Shown: positions 1 through 8,837 of the stretch, piece by piece | How the letters are laid out: each line of letters opens with the position of its first letter | Position numbering within the stretch: position 1 is the stretch's first letter | DNA from: Arthrobacter sp. SLBN-112 | Lineage (GTDB): Bacteria > Actinomycetota > Actinomycetes > Actinomycetales > Micrococcaceae | Direction: 5' to 3' | DNA: 64,000 bases | Assembly: GCF_006715225.1 (NCBI RefSeq) | Contig: NZ_VFMU01000001.1 | Coordinates: 3,596,001 to 3,660,000, forward strand | The notes under the pieces: generated by a model | Databases searched by the model: none | The model's input: only the letters and a program-made list of their open reading frames with translations | What the model was told of the DNA's origin: nothing | Translations under genes and position numbers: made by a program

Positions 1-431
1 CAGGCGTCGTTGAATTTGTCGATGCCCATGGCCTCGATCTGCGTCTTGTCCGTCATCCCCAGCTGCTTCATGGCCTCCAGCTCGGCAGGCAGGCCGTGGG
101 TGTCCCAGCCGAAGCGGCGCTCCACGCGCTTGCCCCGCTGGGTCTGGTAGCGGCCCACCAGGTCCTTGGCGTAGCCGGTGAGGAGATGGCCGTAGTGCGG
201 CAGGCCGTTGGCGAAGGGCGGGCCGTCGTAAAAGACGAACTCGTTGCTTCCCGGCTCCCCGCCCGGAGCGTCCGCGCTGCGCTGGTCAATGCTGGCCTGG
301 AAAGTGCCGTCCTGGTCCCAGTACTTCAGGATGCGCTCTTCGATCTCCGGAAACTTCACGGAGGCGGAAACACCGGCGCTGCTGCCGTTGGAAGAGGTAC
401 TGGAGGCTGAGGCCTTGGGGTAAAACGTCAT
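1..431 (-). CDS. ileS: Isoleucyl-tRNA synthetase, N-terminal part (gene continues beyond the window edge)
   Basis: Charges tRNA-Ile with isoleucine in the cytoplasm. Only about 143 N-terminal codons are present; the rest lies left of position 1. The visible translation has a low-complexity Ser/Ala/Gly start, then [14 protein letters not shown] and the class I signature region [14 protein letters not shown] (the HIGH equivalent is HYGH), followed by WDTHGLPAE, typical of IleS. Two in-frame ATGs exist at 440 and 431. An AGG lies 9 bases before the one at 431 and abuts the one at 440, so I prefer 431. A T-box leader lies directly upstream, so expression should respond to uncharged tRNA-Ile. Confidence 0.93.
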   Translation of the reverse strand, partial: MTFYPKASASSTSSNGSSAGVSASVKFPEIEERILKYWDQDGTFQASIDQRSADAPGGEPGSNEFVFYDGPPFANGLPHYGHLLTGYAKDLVGRYQTQRGKRVERRFGWDTHGLPAELEAMKQLGMTDKTQIEAMGIDKFNDA

Positions 432-497
432 TTTCGACATCCTGGGTTGAGCGTGGGTGAACTCCCGGCAGGGCCGGACGTTCCGTTCAGGATGCGA

Positions 498-712
498 GGA
501 CGGCTGCCGTGCCGTCCGAAGACTGCACTTGACCGCGGTACCACCTCACTTACCGGCGCTGCGTGTTCCCTGGGGAACGGCCGCTGGCTCCGGCCTCTCA
601 TTACTGCTGTGACGGGCTTACCCGTCCGGTTCTACTGACACCCACCGCCCTTCATGGCGCGGCCGCGCGTTCTTCCGGAAGCTCACCGGTGATTGCCGGG
701 TCATAGCCACTC
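498..712 (-). promoter_or_regulatory. ileS T-box riboswitch (tRNA-Ile sensing leader)
   Basis: On the minus strand the T-box bulge motif GGTGGTACCGCGGT runs from 545 to 532. The variable base of UGGN (position 540) is U, which pairs with the A discriminator expected in tRNA-Ile. Upstream, within CGGCAATCACCGGTGAGC, a candidate AUC specifier codon sits at 693-691. After the T-box comes a hairpin (517-498, 7-bp stem GGACGGC/GCCGTCC) not followed by a U-run. That fits the translational (Shine-Dalgarno sequestering) T-boxes described for actinobacterial ileS rather than a transcription attenuator. The outer boundaries are approximate. Confidence 0.9.
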
Positions 713-826
713 CAGAGTCTACTATCGCCGCAGGGTCCAGTGCCATTCCAAGTGTGCGGGCGCTCCTCAGCGAACCGGGCCAGTCCGGGGCTGACGCCGC
801 CAGGCCGCTTTGCCTAGACTCGCGTC

Positions 827-1834
827 ATGACAGCTTCCGGAGGTCCCCCCGGCCGGCGGCGTGCGGCGACAGTATGCAGGTGGCTGTTCATTCCTGTTGC
901 CCTGCCGGTGGCGGCGGTGTCAACGGTCCGGGCGGTTCCTTCCGACTGGCCTGTGCTGGGTGTCCAGCTGGTGGCCTTCATGCCGTGGCTCGCGGTGCCC
1001 GCCGCTGCTGCCCTGTTCCTGGCCTTTGCCGGGCGGAGCCGCTGGCAGCAGGTCCTGGCCGCAGTCCTGGCGGGCTGCCAGGCATTCTGGCTTTTCCCGC
1101 TGGACATCCGGGAACCTGCCGCCGAGGCCGCCGGCACGTCCGCCTCCCTGGTTGCCATGAGCATCAATGCGGAGTTGGGCGGCGCAAATGCCGGCGAGAT
1201 CGTGGCGCTGGTCCGTGAGCTGCAGGTGGACCTGCTGGCGGTTGAGGAGTACACGCCTGACCTGGCGGGAAAACTGACGGCGGCGGGACTGGACGGACTG
1301 CTCCCCCACCGCGTTGCCAATGCCAGGGAGCGAGCCGGCGGCTCCGCCATCTACTCCTCATACAAGCTGACAGCAAGCGGAGTACTTCCGGATACCCGGT
1401 TCGCCATGCCGGTGGCGCGCCTTGACCTCGACGACGGCAACGGAACCAGCCTGCGGGTGGTGGCCGTCCATGCCCTGGCCCCGGCGGGGGACGGCCGCGA
1501 TCAATGGCGCAGCGACCTGGCCGCAGTGGCCAGGGCAGACAACGGTTCCGGTCCCCTCTTGCTGGCGGGCGACTTCAACGCCACCTATGACCATCAGGAA
1601 TTCCGTGGGCTGTTGTCCGGACAGGGCGGCAAACGTCCCCTGGTGGACGTGGCCGCTGCCCTTGGCAGCAGGCTGGTACCTACCTGGCCGATGCGTGGGT
1701 ACCGGCTGCCGGGCATCACGCTGGACCACCTGGTGACCAGCCCGGACATCAGCAGTTCGGGTTACTCGGTCCACCGGGTTGGCGGTACGGACCATGCCGC
1801 CGTCGCGGCAACCCTGAACATCCAGGTCCCCTAG
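827..1834 (+). CDS. Membrane-anchored endonuclease/exonuclease/phosphatase (EEP) family protein
   Basis: 335 aa. The N-terminus has a basic stretch and about three hydrophobic segments (residues ~15-35, 42-62, 68-92), so the catalytic domain is probably held at the outer membrane face. From residue ~107 an EEP (DNase I-like) fold is readable: AMSINAE, LAVEEYT (metal-binding Glu), GGSAIYS, AVHALAP, LLAGDFNAT (Asp-Asn pair) and the terminal GTDHAAVAATL with the catalytic Asp-His. The family includes nucleases and phosphodiesterases on lipids or nucleic acids; the substrate cannot be told from sequence. It stands alone, divergent from ileS and convergent with the SDR downstream. Confidence 0.8.
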   Translation: MTASGGPPGRRRAATVCRWLFIPVALPVAAVSTVRAVPSDWPVLGVQLVAFMPWLAVPAAAALFLAFAGRSRWQQVLAAVLAGCQAFWLFPLDIREPAAEAAGTSASLVAMSINAELGGANAGEIVALVRELQVDLLAVEEYTPDLAGKLTAAGLDGLLPHRVANARERAGGSAIYSSYKLTASGVLPDTRFAMPVARLDLDDGNGTSLRVVAVHALAPAGDGRDQWRSDLAAVARADNGSGPLLLAGDFNATYDHQEFRGLLSGQGGKRPLVDVAAALGSRLVPTWPMRGYRLPGITLDHLVTSPDISSSGYSVHRVGGTDHAAVAATLNIQVP

Positions 1835-1849
1835 CCCTTCCTTGGGGAC

Positions 1850-2608
1850 TCAGGCCTTCCTGATGAGCTTGTGAGTGGCGGCCTGCGCCACCGGCCGGAT
1901 GACGATCTGGTCCAGGTTGACGTGGTGCGGAACCGTGACGGCGTAGCGGACCACGTCGGCAACGTCCTCTGCGGTCAGCGGCTTTTCAACGCCCTGGTAG
2001 ACCTTGTCCGCCGCCTGCGCGTCCCCCAGGCGGTTCAGGGCGAATTCCTCGGTCTGCACCAGGCCTGGTGCCACCTCGATGACGCGGACGTTGTTCTCCA
2101 CCTCTTCAAGCCGGAGCGCCTTGGTCATGGCATGCTGGGCGAACTTCGCGGCGTTGTAGCCGCCGCCGCCCTCGTATGCGTCCAGCCCGGCGGTGGAGGT
2201 GAGGTTCAGCACGGTTCCTTCGCCGGTGGCCCGCAGCATGGGCAGGAAGGCGCGGGTGAGCTTCATGGTGCCCAGGACATTGACCTGGTACATCCATTCC
2301 CAGTCAGCCGTACTGGCGTCACCAACCCTGTCGGCGCCCCGGGCGCCGCCGGCGATGTTGATGAGGGTATCGATGCCGCCGGCGCCGGTGACCTGCGCCA
2401 GGAGCCGGGACACGTCGTCGTCCTCTGCAATGTCGGCAGGAAGCGCGACGGCGCCCGTTTCGCTTTCGAGGGACGCGAGGCGTTCGGCGCGGCGTGCCAC
2501 GGCGAAGACCGTCCACCCGTCAGCGCGCAGCGCGCGTACTGCCGCTTCCCCGATTCCGCTGCTCGCGCCGGTCACAAGTGCTGCCTTTTTCTGCAAGTCC
2601 TTCGTCAT
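1850..2608 (-). CDS. Short-chain dehydrogenase/reductase (SDR), YdfG-like
   Basis: 252 aa, the usual length of classical SDRs. The dinucleotide-binding motif TGASSGIGEAA lies near residue 15, and an Arg after the second strand (VARRAERL) suggests NADP(H). NIAGG stands in for NNAG near residue 87. The catalytic Ser is in LTSTAG and the Tyr/Lys pair in YNAAK. The family acts on small alcohols or 3-hydroxy acids; the substrate is undefined. It reads on the minus strand 18 bases from the end of the DUF488 gene, so the two may be cotranscribed. Confidence 0.82.
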   Translation of the reverse strand: MTKDLQKKAALVTGASSGIGEAAVRALRADGWTVFAVARRAERLASLESETGAVALPADIAEDDDVSRLLAQVTGAGGIDTLINIAGGARGADRVGDASTADWEWMYQVNVLGTMKLTRAFLPMLRATGEGTVLNLTSTAGLDAYEGGGGYNAAKFAQHAMTKALRLEEVENNVRVIEVAPGLVQTEEFALNRLGDAQAADKVYQGVEKPLTAEDVADVVRYAVTVPHHVNLDQIVIRPVAQAATHKLIRKA

Positions 2609-2626
2609 GGCACCACCCTAACGGGA

Positions 2627-3007
2627 TCAGGCGGCAGGACGTCCCCGGAGGTAATCAAGCAGGACAAGGGCGTGGTTCGCGCCGGTGTTACGGGCAGCGT
2701 AAAGCAGGGTGACACTGGGGTGGCCGGCGGCAAGTTCCAGCAGCGTCTCCACCGCGGGATTTGAATCCAGTTCCAGCCGGTAGCGTTCGCTGAATTCGGC
2801 GAACCGTTCGGGGCGGTGGTTGAAGTCCTTGCGCAACCCTGCGGACGGGGCCACGTCCTTGAGCCAGAGGTCGATGGCCGCGTCCTCCCTGGGCAGCCCC
2901 CGCGGCCAGAGCCGGTCCACCAGCACCCGGAAGCCGTCGTCGTCCGCCGGTGGATCGTAGATGCGCTTGATGCGGAAAGTGCCGTGCCGTTGGACCATAC
3001 GCCGCAT
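2627..3007 (-). CDS. DUF488 family protein
   Basis: 126 aa. The translation contains IKRIYDPP, GFRVLVDRLWPRGL (the DUF488 hallmark), LWLKDVAPSAGLRKDF and TLLYAARNTGANHALVLLDYL, matching this small conserved bacterial family of unknown biochemical role. ATG codons exist at 3007 and 2998. I use 3007 because AAGG/GGCGGG lies about 5-12 bases upstream; the nine-base difference matters little. A longer upstream reading would run into valS on the other strand and looks non-coding. Divergent from valS, with 72 bases between. Confidence 0.75.
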   Translation of the reverse strand: MRRMVQRHGTFRIKRIYDPPADDDGFRVLVDRLWPRGLPREDAAIDLWLKDVAPSAGLRKDFNHRPERFAEFSERYRLELDSNPAVETLLELAAGHPSVTLLYAARNTGANHALVLLDYLRGRPAA

Positions 3008-3079
3008 GCTACCCGCCTTCACATCCGCCGTGGCGGGACGGGTTGGGTGGGATGGAAGCAGGCATGAAAGAATTGCCCA

Positions 3080-5701
3080 ATGGCTGAACACACGCAGGGT
3101 ACAGACACGCCCACCACCGCCCCCATTAACGTTCCGGACAAGCCGGCCCTCGAGGGCCTCGAAACGGCGCTCACCCAGCGCTGGCTGGCCGAGGGAACCT
3201 ACAAGTTCAACCCCGACACCACGCGGGAGCAGGTCTACTCGATCGACACTCCCCCGCCCACCGCGTCGGGATCCCTGCATGTGGGCCACATGTTCTCCTT
3301 CACCCAGACTGATGTCCAGGCGCGCTACATGCGCATGACCGGCAAGAACGTCTTCTACCCCATGGGCTGGGACGACAACGGCCTCCCCACGGAACGCCGT
3401 GTGCAGAACTACTACGGCGTCCGCTGCGATCCCGCCATTCCCTACAACGCCGACTACCAGCCGCCCGCCCAGCCGGCCAAGAACCAGCGCGATTTTGACG
3501 TCGTGTCACGCCAGAACTTCATCGAGCTCTGCGAGGAACTCGCTGTTGAGGACGAGAAGGTCTTCGAAAACCTGTTCCAGACCCTGGGCCTGTCGGTCGA
3601 CTGGGACCTGACCTACCGCACCATCGACGACACCTCCCGCGCTGTGTCCCAGCGCGCCTTCCTGGCCAACCTGGCCGCCGGCGACGCCTACATGGCCGAA
3701 GCGCCCACGCTGTGGGACGTCACGTTCCGCACGGCGGTGGCGCAGGCCGAGCTTGAGGACCGCGAGGTTCCCGGCGCCTACTACCGGTACCCCTTCTTCA
3801 CCGGGGACGGGGACAAGATCTTCATCGAGACCACACGCCCCGAACTGCTCGCTGCCTGCGCCGCACTTGTGGCAAACCCCGACGACGAGCGGTACCAGCC
3901 GTTGTTCGGCAAGACTGTGAAGTCCCCGCTGTTCGACGTCGAGCTCGAGGTCAAGGCCCACCCGCTGGCCAAGGCTGACAAGGGCTCCGGCATCGCCATG
4001 GTCTGCACCTTCGGCGACCTGACCGACGTCACCTGGTGGCGTGAACTCCAGCTTCCCACCCGCGCCATCATGGGCCGCGACGGCCGGATCACCGCCGAGA
4101 CCCCCGAATGGATCACCAGCGACGCCGGCAAGGAAGCGTACGCCGCGATCGCCGGCAAGACCGCCTTCTCCGCCAAGGAAGCCGTGGTGGAACTGCTCAA
4201 GGAAGCGGACCTGCTGGACGGTGAGCCCAAGAAGATCACCCACCCGGTGAACTTCTTCGAGAAGGGCGACAAGCCCCTGGAAGTGGTCACCTCCCGCCAG
4301 TGGTACATCCGCAACGGCGGCCGTGACGAGGACCGCCGCCAACGCCTGATCGGCCGGGGCAAGGACATCGACTTCCACCCGTCCTTCATGCGCTCCCGCT
4401 ACGAGAACTGGATTGCCGGCCTGAACGGTGACTGGCTGGTTTCCCGCCAGCGGTTCTTTGGTGTGCCGATCCCCGTGTGGTACCCGCTCGACGCACAGGG
4501 CAACCCGGAGTATGACAACCCCATCCTGCCCTCCGACGCGATGCTGCCCGTTGATCCCGCAGCGGACGCTGCCCCCGGCTTCGAGGAGGCACAGCGCGAC
4601 CAGCCCAACGGCTTCACGGGCGACGCCGACGTCCTGGACACGTGGGCCACTTCCTCGCTGACCCCGCAGATCGTGGGCGGCTGGAGCCGTGACGAGGACC
4701 TGTTCGCCAAGGTCTACCCGTTCGATCTCCGCCCCCAGGGCCACGACATCATCCGGACCTGGCTCTTCTCCTCGGTGGTGCGCGCCGATGCCCTGCAGGA
4801 CTGCGCGCCGTGGAAGCACGCGGCCATCTCCGGCTGGATCCTGGACCCGGACCGGAAGAAGATGTCCAAGTCCAAGGGCAACGTGGTGGTCCCCACCGAT
4901 GTGCTGAACGAGTACGGCTCGGACGCGGTCCGCTACTGGGCTGCCTCGGCCCGGCTTGGCGCAGACACCGCCTACGAGATCGCGCAGATGAAGATCGGCC
5001 GCCGCCTGGCCATCAAGCTGCTCAATGCCTCCAAGTTCGTGCTGAACCTGGGCGCCACCGAGAACTCGGTGCTTGGCGGCGACCTCTCCGTCCTGGCCAA
5101 CCCCTTGGACCGGGCGCTGCTGGCCCAGCTGGCCGACGTCGTTACCCAGTCCACCAAGGCGTTCGACAACTACGACTACGCCCGCGCCCTGCAGCTCACC
5201 GAGACGTTCTTTTGGCAGTTCACGGACGACTACGTGGAACTGATCAAGGACCGCGCCTATGGAGCGGCCGGCGAAGCCGAACAGGCGTCCGTGCTGGCTG
5301 CCCTGGCCACCACCCTGGACACCCTGCTGCGGCTCTTCGCGCCGTTCCTGCCCTTCGCAACGGAGGAAGTCTGGAGCTGGTGGCGCAAGGGGTCGGTGCA
5401 CCGGGCCGCCTGGCCGGCTGTGCTGGAGATCCCGGGCGGGGACACCACCATGCTGGCAACCGTGGGCGTGGCCCTCAGCGGTGTCCGCAAAGCCAAGTCC
5501 GAGGCGAAGGTTAAGCAGCGGACGGAGGTCCTTTCCGCAACCATCACGGCACCGGAGGCCCTGACTGCCCAACTGCAGGCGGGACTGGCCGATCTGAAGG
5601 CGGCGTCCAACGCGCGGGAGATCACCCTGGTGGTGGGCGACGGGGACCTTGCGGTGACTGACGTGGACCTCGCTCCGAGCGACGAACCCGCCAAGGCCTG
5701 A
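3080..5701 (+). CDS. valS: Valyl-tRNA synthetase
   Basis: 873 aa class I aminoacyl-tRNA synthetase that charges tRNA-Val. The HIGH-equivalent HVGH is at residues 67-70 and KMSKS at 594-598. An inserted editing domain lies between (ETTRPELLAACAALVANPDDERY), and the anticodon-binding helical domain follows KMSKS. At 873 aa the C-terminus is short and lacks an obvious long coiled-coil arm, as in the shorter archaeal/actinobacterial ValS class. A hairpin follows the stop. No T-box was seen in the short upstream gap. Confidence 0.96.
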   Translation: MAEHTQGTDTPTTAPINVPDKPALEGLETALTQRWLAEGTYKFNPDTTREQVYSIDTPPPTASGSLHVGHMFSFTQTDVQARYMRMTGKNVFYPMGWDDNGLPTERRVQNYYGVRCDPAIPYNADYQPPAQPAKNQRDFDVVSRQNFIELCEELAVEDEKVFENLFQTLGLSVDWDLTYRTIDDTSRAVSQRAFLANLAAGDAYMAEAPTLWDVTFRTAVAQAELEDREVPGAYYRYPFFTGDGDKIFIETTRPELLAACAALVANPDDERYQPLFGKTVKSPLFDVELEVKAHPLAKADKGSGIAMVCTFGDLTDVTWWRELQLPTRAIMGRDGRITAETPEWITSDAGKEAYAAIAGKTAFSAKEAVVELLKEADLLDGEPKKITHPVNFFEKGDKPLEVVTSRQWYIRNGGRDEDRRQRLIGRGKDIDFHPSFMRSRYENWIAGLNGDWLVSRQRFFGVPIPVWYPLDAQGNPEYDNPILPSDAMLPVDPAADAAPGFEEAQRDQPNGFTGDADVLDTWATSSLTPQIVGGWSRDEDLFAKVYPFDLRPQGHDIIRTWLFSSVVRADALQDCAPWKHAAISGWILDPDRKKMSKSKGNVVVPTDVLNEYGSDAVRYWAASARLGADTAYEIAQMKIGRRLAIKLLNASKFVLNLGATENSVLGGDLSVLANPLDRALLAQLADVVTQSTKAFDNYDYARALQLTETFFWQFTDDYVELIKDRAYGAAGEAEQASVLAALATTLDTLLRLFAPFLPFATEEVWSWWRKGSVHRAAWPAVLEIPGGDTTMLATVGVALSGVRKAKSEAKVKQRTEVLSATITAPEALTAQLQAGLADLKAASNAREITLVVGDGDLAVTDVDLAPSDEPAKA

Positions 5702-5742
5702 CAACCGTCCGGATCCAGCAAGCTCCATTTCCGGGCAAAGGG

Positions 5743-5778
5743 GAAGCCCCATCAGCGTTTTGCCGTTGGTGGGGCTTC
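5743..5778 (+). terminator. Hairpin terminator after valS
   Basis: GAAGCCCCA (5743-5751) pairs perfectly with TGGGGCTTC (5770-5778), 41 bases past the valS stop. The run after it is only weakly T-rich (GACTTTCGG), so termination strength is uncertain. Confidence 0.55.
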
Positions 5779-5980
5779 GACTTTCGGCCATCTTGTGACG
5801 TTATCTCGATGGTCTGGCAAGATCCTCTGAACTCCAGGTCTTGCTACACCGTCACTGGTAGCTTGCATTCAACTTTGCCGATGGCTGCGTCAAATTACAT
5901 ATCACTGGATCTTTGGTTCCTGCGTCCCGCTTCTTTCGAAGTGGGTAAGAAACATTCTTCTCCTGCCCCATGGCATGCAC
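5779..5980. other. Non-coding, relatively AT-rich intergenic stretch
   Basis: About 200 bases between the valS terminator and the hairpin ending the clpX-side operon. It is clearly poorer in G+C than its surroundings and has no convincing reading frame. Two small inverted repeats are visible: GCAAGA (5817-5822) with TCTTGC (5839-5844), and GCTAC (5843-5847) with GTAGC (5858-5862). It could hold a small RNA or be spacer; I cannot assign it. Confidence 0.4.
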
Positions 5981-6025
5981 AAGGGCCCTGGCAGAACTAC
6001 ACGGTGGTAGTTCTGCCGGGCCCTT
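5981..6025 (-). terminator. Long hairpin terminator downstream of the DsbA-like gene
   Basis: AAGGGCCC plus GGCAGAACTAC (5981-6000, one bulged T at 5989) pairs without mismatch with GTAGTTCTGCC plus GGGCCCTT (6007-6025), a 19-bp stem with a six-base loop. It lies 32 bases beyond the stop of the minus-strand gene at 6057 and can also stop plus-strand transcripts coming from valS. Confidence 0.75.
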
Positions 6026-6056
6026 GGTAGGTCACCCGCGAGCGGCGAGTGGGCGA

Positions 6057-6671
6057 TCAGTCGAATTCCGGGCTCTCCGTGCGGCTGCGCTTCAGCTCGA
6101 AGAAGTGCGGGTAGGCGGCGATGGCGGTGGTGGCATCCCAGATCCTGCCGGCTTCCTCGCCGCGGGGAATGCGGGTCAGCACAGGCCCGAAGAACGCGGT
6201 TCCGTTGAACGCGACCACGGGCGTGCCTACGTCCTGGCCCACCAGCGAGATGCCTTCCTCATGGCTGGCCCGCAGCTGGGTGTCATATGCGTCGGTGGTG
6301 CCGGCATCTGCCAGGGAGGCGGGCAGCCCGCACTCAGCCAGGGCCTTGGTGATGACCTGTGCCCGGTCCTTTTCGCCCTGGTTGTGGATCAGCGTGCCCA
6401 TGGCGTCGTAAAGCGGCTTGATGACCTGCGGGCCATGCTCTTCCCGGGCGGCGATGATCACGCGGACCATGCCCCAAGCGTTGTCCATGGACTCCCGGTA
6501 GGCCGGCTCCAGGTCGCGTCCCTCATTCAGGACGGCGAGGCTCATGACGTGCCACTCCGTCTCGATATCGCGGACGGCTTCCACCTCGCCGATCCAGCGG
6601 GATGTGACCCAGGCGAACGGGCAGAGGGGGTCGAACCAGAAGTCGGCTTTGTTCTTTGCAGGTGCAGTCAC
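6057..6671 (-). CDS. DsbA-family thioredoxin-fold protein, Rv2466c (mycothiol-dependent nitroreductase) type
   Basis: 204 aa, matching the length and motif order of M. tuberculosis Rv2466c: ADFWFDPLCP at the start, MSLAVLNEGRD, GTLIHNQG, DVGTPVVAFNG (with the cis-Pro) and AFFGPVLTRIPRGEEAG, ending YPHFFELKR. Rv2466c uses a CPWC active site with mycothiol. Here the motif is CPFA, so the nucleophilic Cys is kept and the resolving Cys is Ala, a monothiol arrangement that would depend on an external thiol such as mycothiol. The gene ends the minus-strand block after clpX (14-base gap), so it probably shares the clpX transcript. Confidence 0.82.
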   Translation of the reverse strand: MTAPAKNKADFWFDPLCPFAWVTSRWIGEVEAVRDIETEWHVMSLAVLNEGRDLEPAYRESMDNAWGMVRVIIAAREEHGPQVIKPLYDAMGTLIHNQGEKDRAQVITKALAECGLPASLADAGTTDAYDTQLRASHEEGISLVGQDVGTPVVAFNGTAFFGPVLTRIPRGEEAGRIWDATTAIAAYPHFFELKRSRTESPEFD

Positions 6672-6685
6672 GAAGGTCCTCTCGG

Positions 6686-7966
6686 TCAGGCAGACTTACG
6701 GCGCTTGGCCACGTGCGGAATCATGGTGGGTTCGGCGCCCCGCAGGACCACGTCCTCGGTGATCACCACGCTGGCCACGTCCTCGCGGCTGGGGAGATCG
6801 AACATGACGGGAAGCAGCACTTCCTCCAGGATGGCGCGGAGGCCACGGGCACCGGTGCCGCGCTCCAGGGCCTGGTCCGCAATGGCTTCCAGGGCGGTGT
6901 CGTCGAACACCAGCTCCACGCCGTCGATCTGGAACATCTTCTGGTACTGCTTCACCAGCGCGTTCCTGGGCGTGGAGAGGATCTGGATCAGGGCGTCCCG
7001 GTCCAGGTTGGACACCGTGGTGATTACCGGGAGGCGGCCGATGAATTCCGGGATCAGGCCGAATTTCAGCAAATCCTCCGGCATGACTTCGCCGTAGGAG
7101 TCTATCTTCTTGCTGGCCTCGTTCAGTGGCGCGCCGAAGCCGATGCCCTTGCGGCCGGAGCGGGAGCCGATGATCTCTTCGAGGCCTGCGAAGGCGCCGG
7201 CCACGATGAACAGGACGTTCGTGGTGTCGATCTGGATGAATTCCTGGTGCGGGTGCTTCCGTCCGCCCTGGGGCGGGACAGAGGCGACGGTTCCTTCCAG
7301 GATCTTGAGGAGCGCCTGCTGCACGCCCTCGCCGGAAACGTCACGGGTGATGGAGGGGTTCTCGCTCTTGCGGGAGATCTTGTCGATCTCATCGATGTAG
7401 ATGATGCCCTGTTCGGCCTTCTTGACGTCATAGTCTGCGGCCTGGATGAGTTTGAGGAGGATGTTTTCCACGTCCTCGCCCACATAGCCGGCCTCGGTCA
7501 GTGCGGTGGCGTCCGCGACGGCGAACGGCACGTTCAGGCGCCGGGCAAGGGTCTGGGCCAGGTAGGTCTTGCCGCAGCCGGTGGGGCCGATAAGGAGGAT
7601 GTTCGACTTGGCGATTTCGACGTCGTCGTGGTGCGCGCCGTCCCCCAGGCTCCCGGACTTGGGGGCGTGGCCCGCCTGGATGCGCTTGTAGTGGTTGTAG
7701 ACCGCGACGGCGAGGGAACGCTTTGCGGGCTCCTGGCCGATGACGTATTCCTGCAGGAAGTCGAAGATTTCGCGCGGCTTGGGCAGTTCAAAGCTGCCGA
7801 GGTCTGCGACCTCCGCGAGCTCCTCTTCGATGATTTCGTTGCACAACTCGATGCACTCATCACAGATGTAGACACCGGGCCCGGCAATGAGCTTGCGCAC
7901 CTGCTTCTGGCTCTTTCCACAGAAAGAGCACTTCAGCAGATCCGTGCTCTCGCCAATCCGAGCCAT
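6686..7966 (-). CDS. clpX: ATP-dependent Clp protease ATP-binding subunit ClpX
   Basis: 426 aa AAA+ unfoldase that feeds substrates to ClpP. A zinc-binding domain opens the protein (Cys13, Cys16, Cys35, Cys38). Walker A GPTGCGKT is near residue 125 and Walker [11 protein letters not shown] near 190, followed by the sensor and box VII regions ([22 protein letters not shown]). The start at [11 protein letters not shown] is chosen because AGGGG lies about 9 bases upstream and family members begin there. A longer in-frame extension upstream would overlap the clpP2 terminator. clpX is separated from clpP2 by that hairpin, so it likely has its own promoter in 7967-8090. Confidence 0.96.
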   Translation of the reverse strand: MARIGESTDLLKCSFCGKSQKQVRKLIAGPGVYICDECIELCNEIIEEELAEVADLGSFELPKPREIFDFLQEYVIGQEPAKRSLAVAVYNHYKRIQAGHAPKSGSLGDGAHHDDVEIAKSNILLIGPTGCGKTYLAQTLARRLNVPFAVADATALTEAGYVGEDVENILLKLIQAADYDVKKAEQGIIYIDEIDKISRKSENPSITRDVSGEGVQQALLKILEGTVASVPPQGGRKHPHQEFIQIDTTNVLFIVAGAFAGLEEIIGSRSGRKGIGFGAPLNEASKKIDSYGEVMPEDLLKFGLIPEFIGRLPVITTVSNLDRDALIQILSTPRNALVKQYQKMFQIDGVELVFDDTALEAIADQALERGTGARGLRAILEEVLLPVMFDLPSREDVASVVITEDVVLRGAEPTMIPHVAKRRKSA

Positions 7967-8090
7967 ATGTGAACCCCTTAGTATCCTGCTGCCAGGCAGC
8001 CCTGCACCGTTGCTGAAATCGTTGGCCGGCCCCAGTGGGCCGGTTTGTGACAACATCCACTCTAGGTCACATTCGCCCTCAAGGGTGGAA

Positions 8091-8133
8091 AGAAAAGGCC
8101 GGTGCGGCCAAATGAACTGGCCGCACCGGCTTT
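8091..8133 (-). terminator. Rho-independent terminator after clpP1-clpP2
   Basis: On the minus strand GCCGGTGCGGCC (8130-8119) pairs perfectly with GGCCGCACCGGC (8109-8098) around a nine-base loop and is followed by CTTTTCTTT, a good U-run. It lies 12 bases beyond the clpP2 stop and insulates clpX from clpP transcription. Confidence 0.8.
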
Positions 8134-8141
8134 GCGTACTG

Positions 8142-8801
8142 CTACCTCGTGATCGCCTGGGGCTTGATCTTGCGTGAATCAAGCACCTGGTCGATCAGGC
8201 CGTAGGCCTGTGCCTCTTCAGCCGTGAGGATCTTGTCGCGCTCGATGTCGTTGTTGACCTGCTCCGACGTGCGGCCGGAGTGGTGGGCCAGCGTGTCCTC
8301 GAGCCAGGACCGCATGCGCATGACCTCGGCCGCCTGGATCTCCAGGTCGGAGGCCTGGCCGCCCTGGCCGCCGGACAGTGCCGGCTGGTGGATCAGGACT
8401 CGGGCGTTGGGCAGTGCCAGGCGCTTGCCCGGGGTACCGGCGGCCAGCAGGACGGCAGCGGCGCTGGCGGCCTGGCCCAGGCAGACGGTCTGGATTTCGG
8501 GGCGGATGTACTGCATGGTGTCGTAGATCGCCGTCATGGCAGTGAACGACCCGCCCGGGGAGTTGATGTACAGGGTGATGTCGCGGTCCGGGTCGGTGGA
8601 CTCAAGGACCAGCAGCTGGGCCATGATGTCGTCGGCGGAGGCGTCATCAACCTGCACCCCGAGGAAAATGATGCGGTCCTCGAACAGCTTGGTGTACGGG
8701 TCCTGGCGCTTGAAGCCGTAGGGCGTGCGCTCCTCGAACTGCGGCAGGACGTAGCGGCTGGACGGAAGATTGCCGGCGGACCACCCGAAGTTGTAGTTCA
8801 T
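8142..8801 (-). CDS. clpP2: ATP-dependent Clp protease proteolytic subunit ClpP2
   Basis: 219 aa serine peptidase of the Clp complex. The catalytic Ser113 is in GQAASAAA, His138 in VLIHQP and Asp about residue 189. The stretch [12 protein letters not shown] is typical. The sequence features (longer N-terminus ending before [23 protein letters not shown]) match the second of the two actinobacterial ClpP paralogues, which forms a mixed ClpP1P2 tetradecamer. It follows clpP1 by 36 bases on the same strand, so the subunits are co-produced. The gene is followed by a strong terminator. Confidence 0.94.
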   Translation of the reverse strand: MNYNFGWSAGNLPSSRYVLPQFEERTPYGFKRQDPYTKLFEDRIIFLGVQVDDASADDIMAQLLVLESTDPDRDITLYINSPGGSFTAMTAIYDTMQYIRPEIQTVCLGQAASAAAVLLAAGTPGKRLALPNARVLIHQPALSGGQGGQASDLEIQAAEVMRMRSWLEDTLAHHSGRTSEQVNNDIERDKILTAEEAQAYGLIDQVLDSRKIKPQAITR

Positions 8802-8837
8802 TGTCTTTGCTCCTGATCGAAGTGTTCTGGTTGCCGG

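Noticed and set aside
447..638. A 63-codon plus-strand reading upstream of ileS
   Set aside because: It lies inside the T-box leader, with no protein-like features.
3506..5791. A 761-codon minus-strand open reading across valS
   Set aside because: Shadow of valS.
7967..8182. An N-terminal extension of ClpX starting at 8182
   Set aside because: It would run through the clpP2 terminator and lacks family similarity; the start at 7966 has a good ribosome site and the expected zinc domain.
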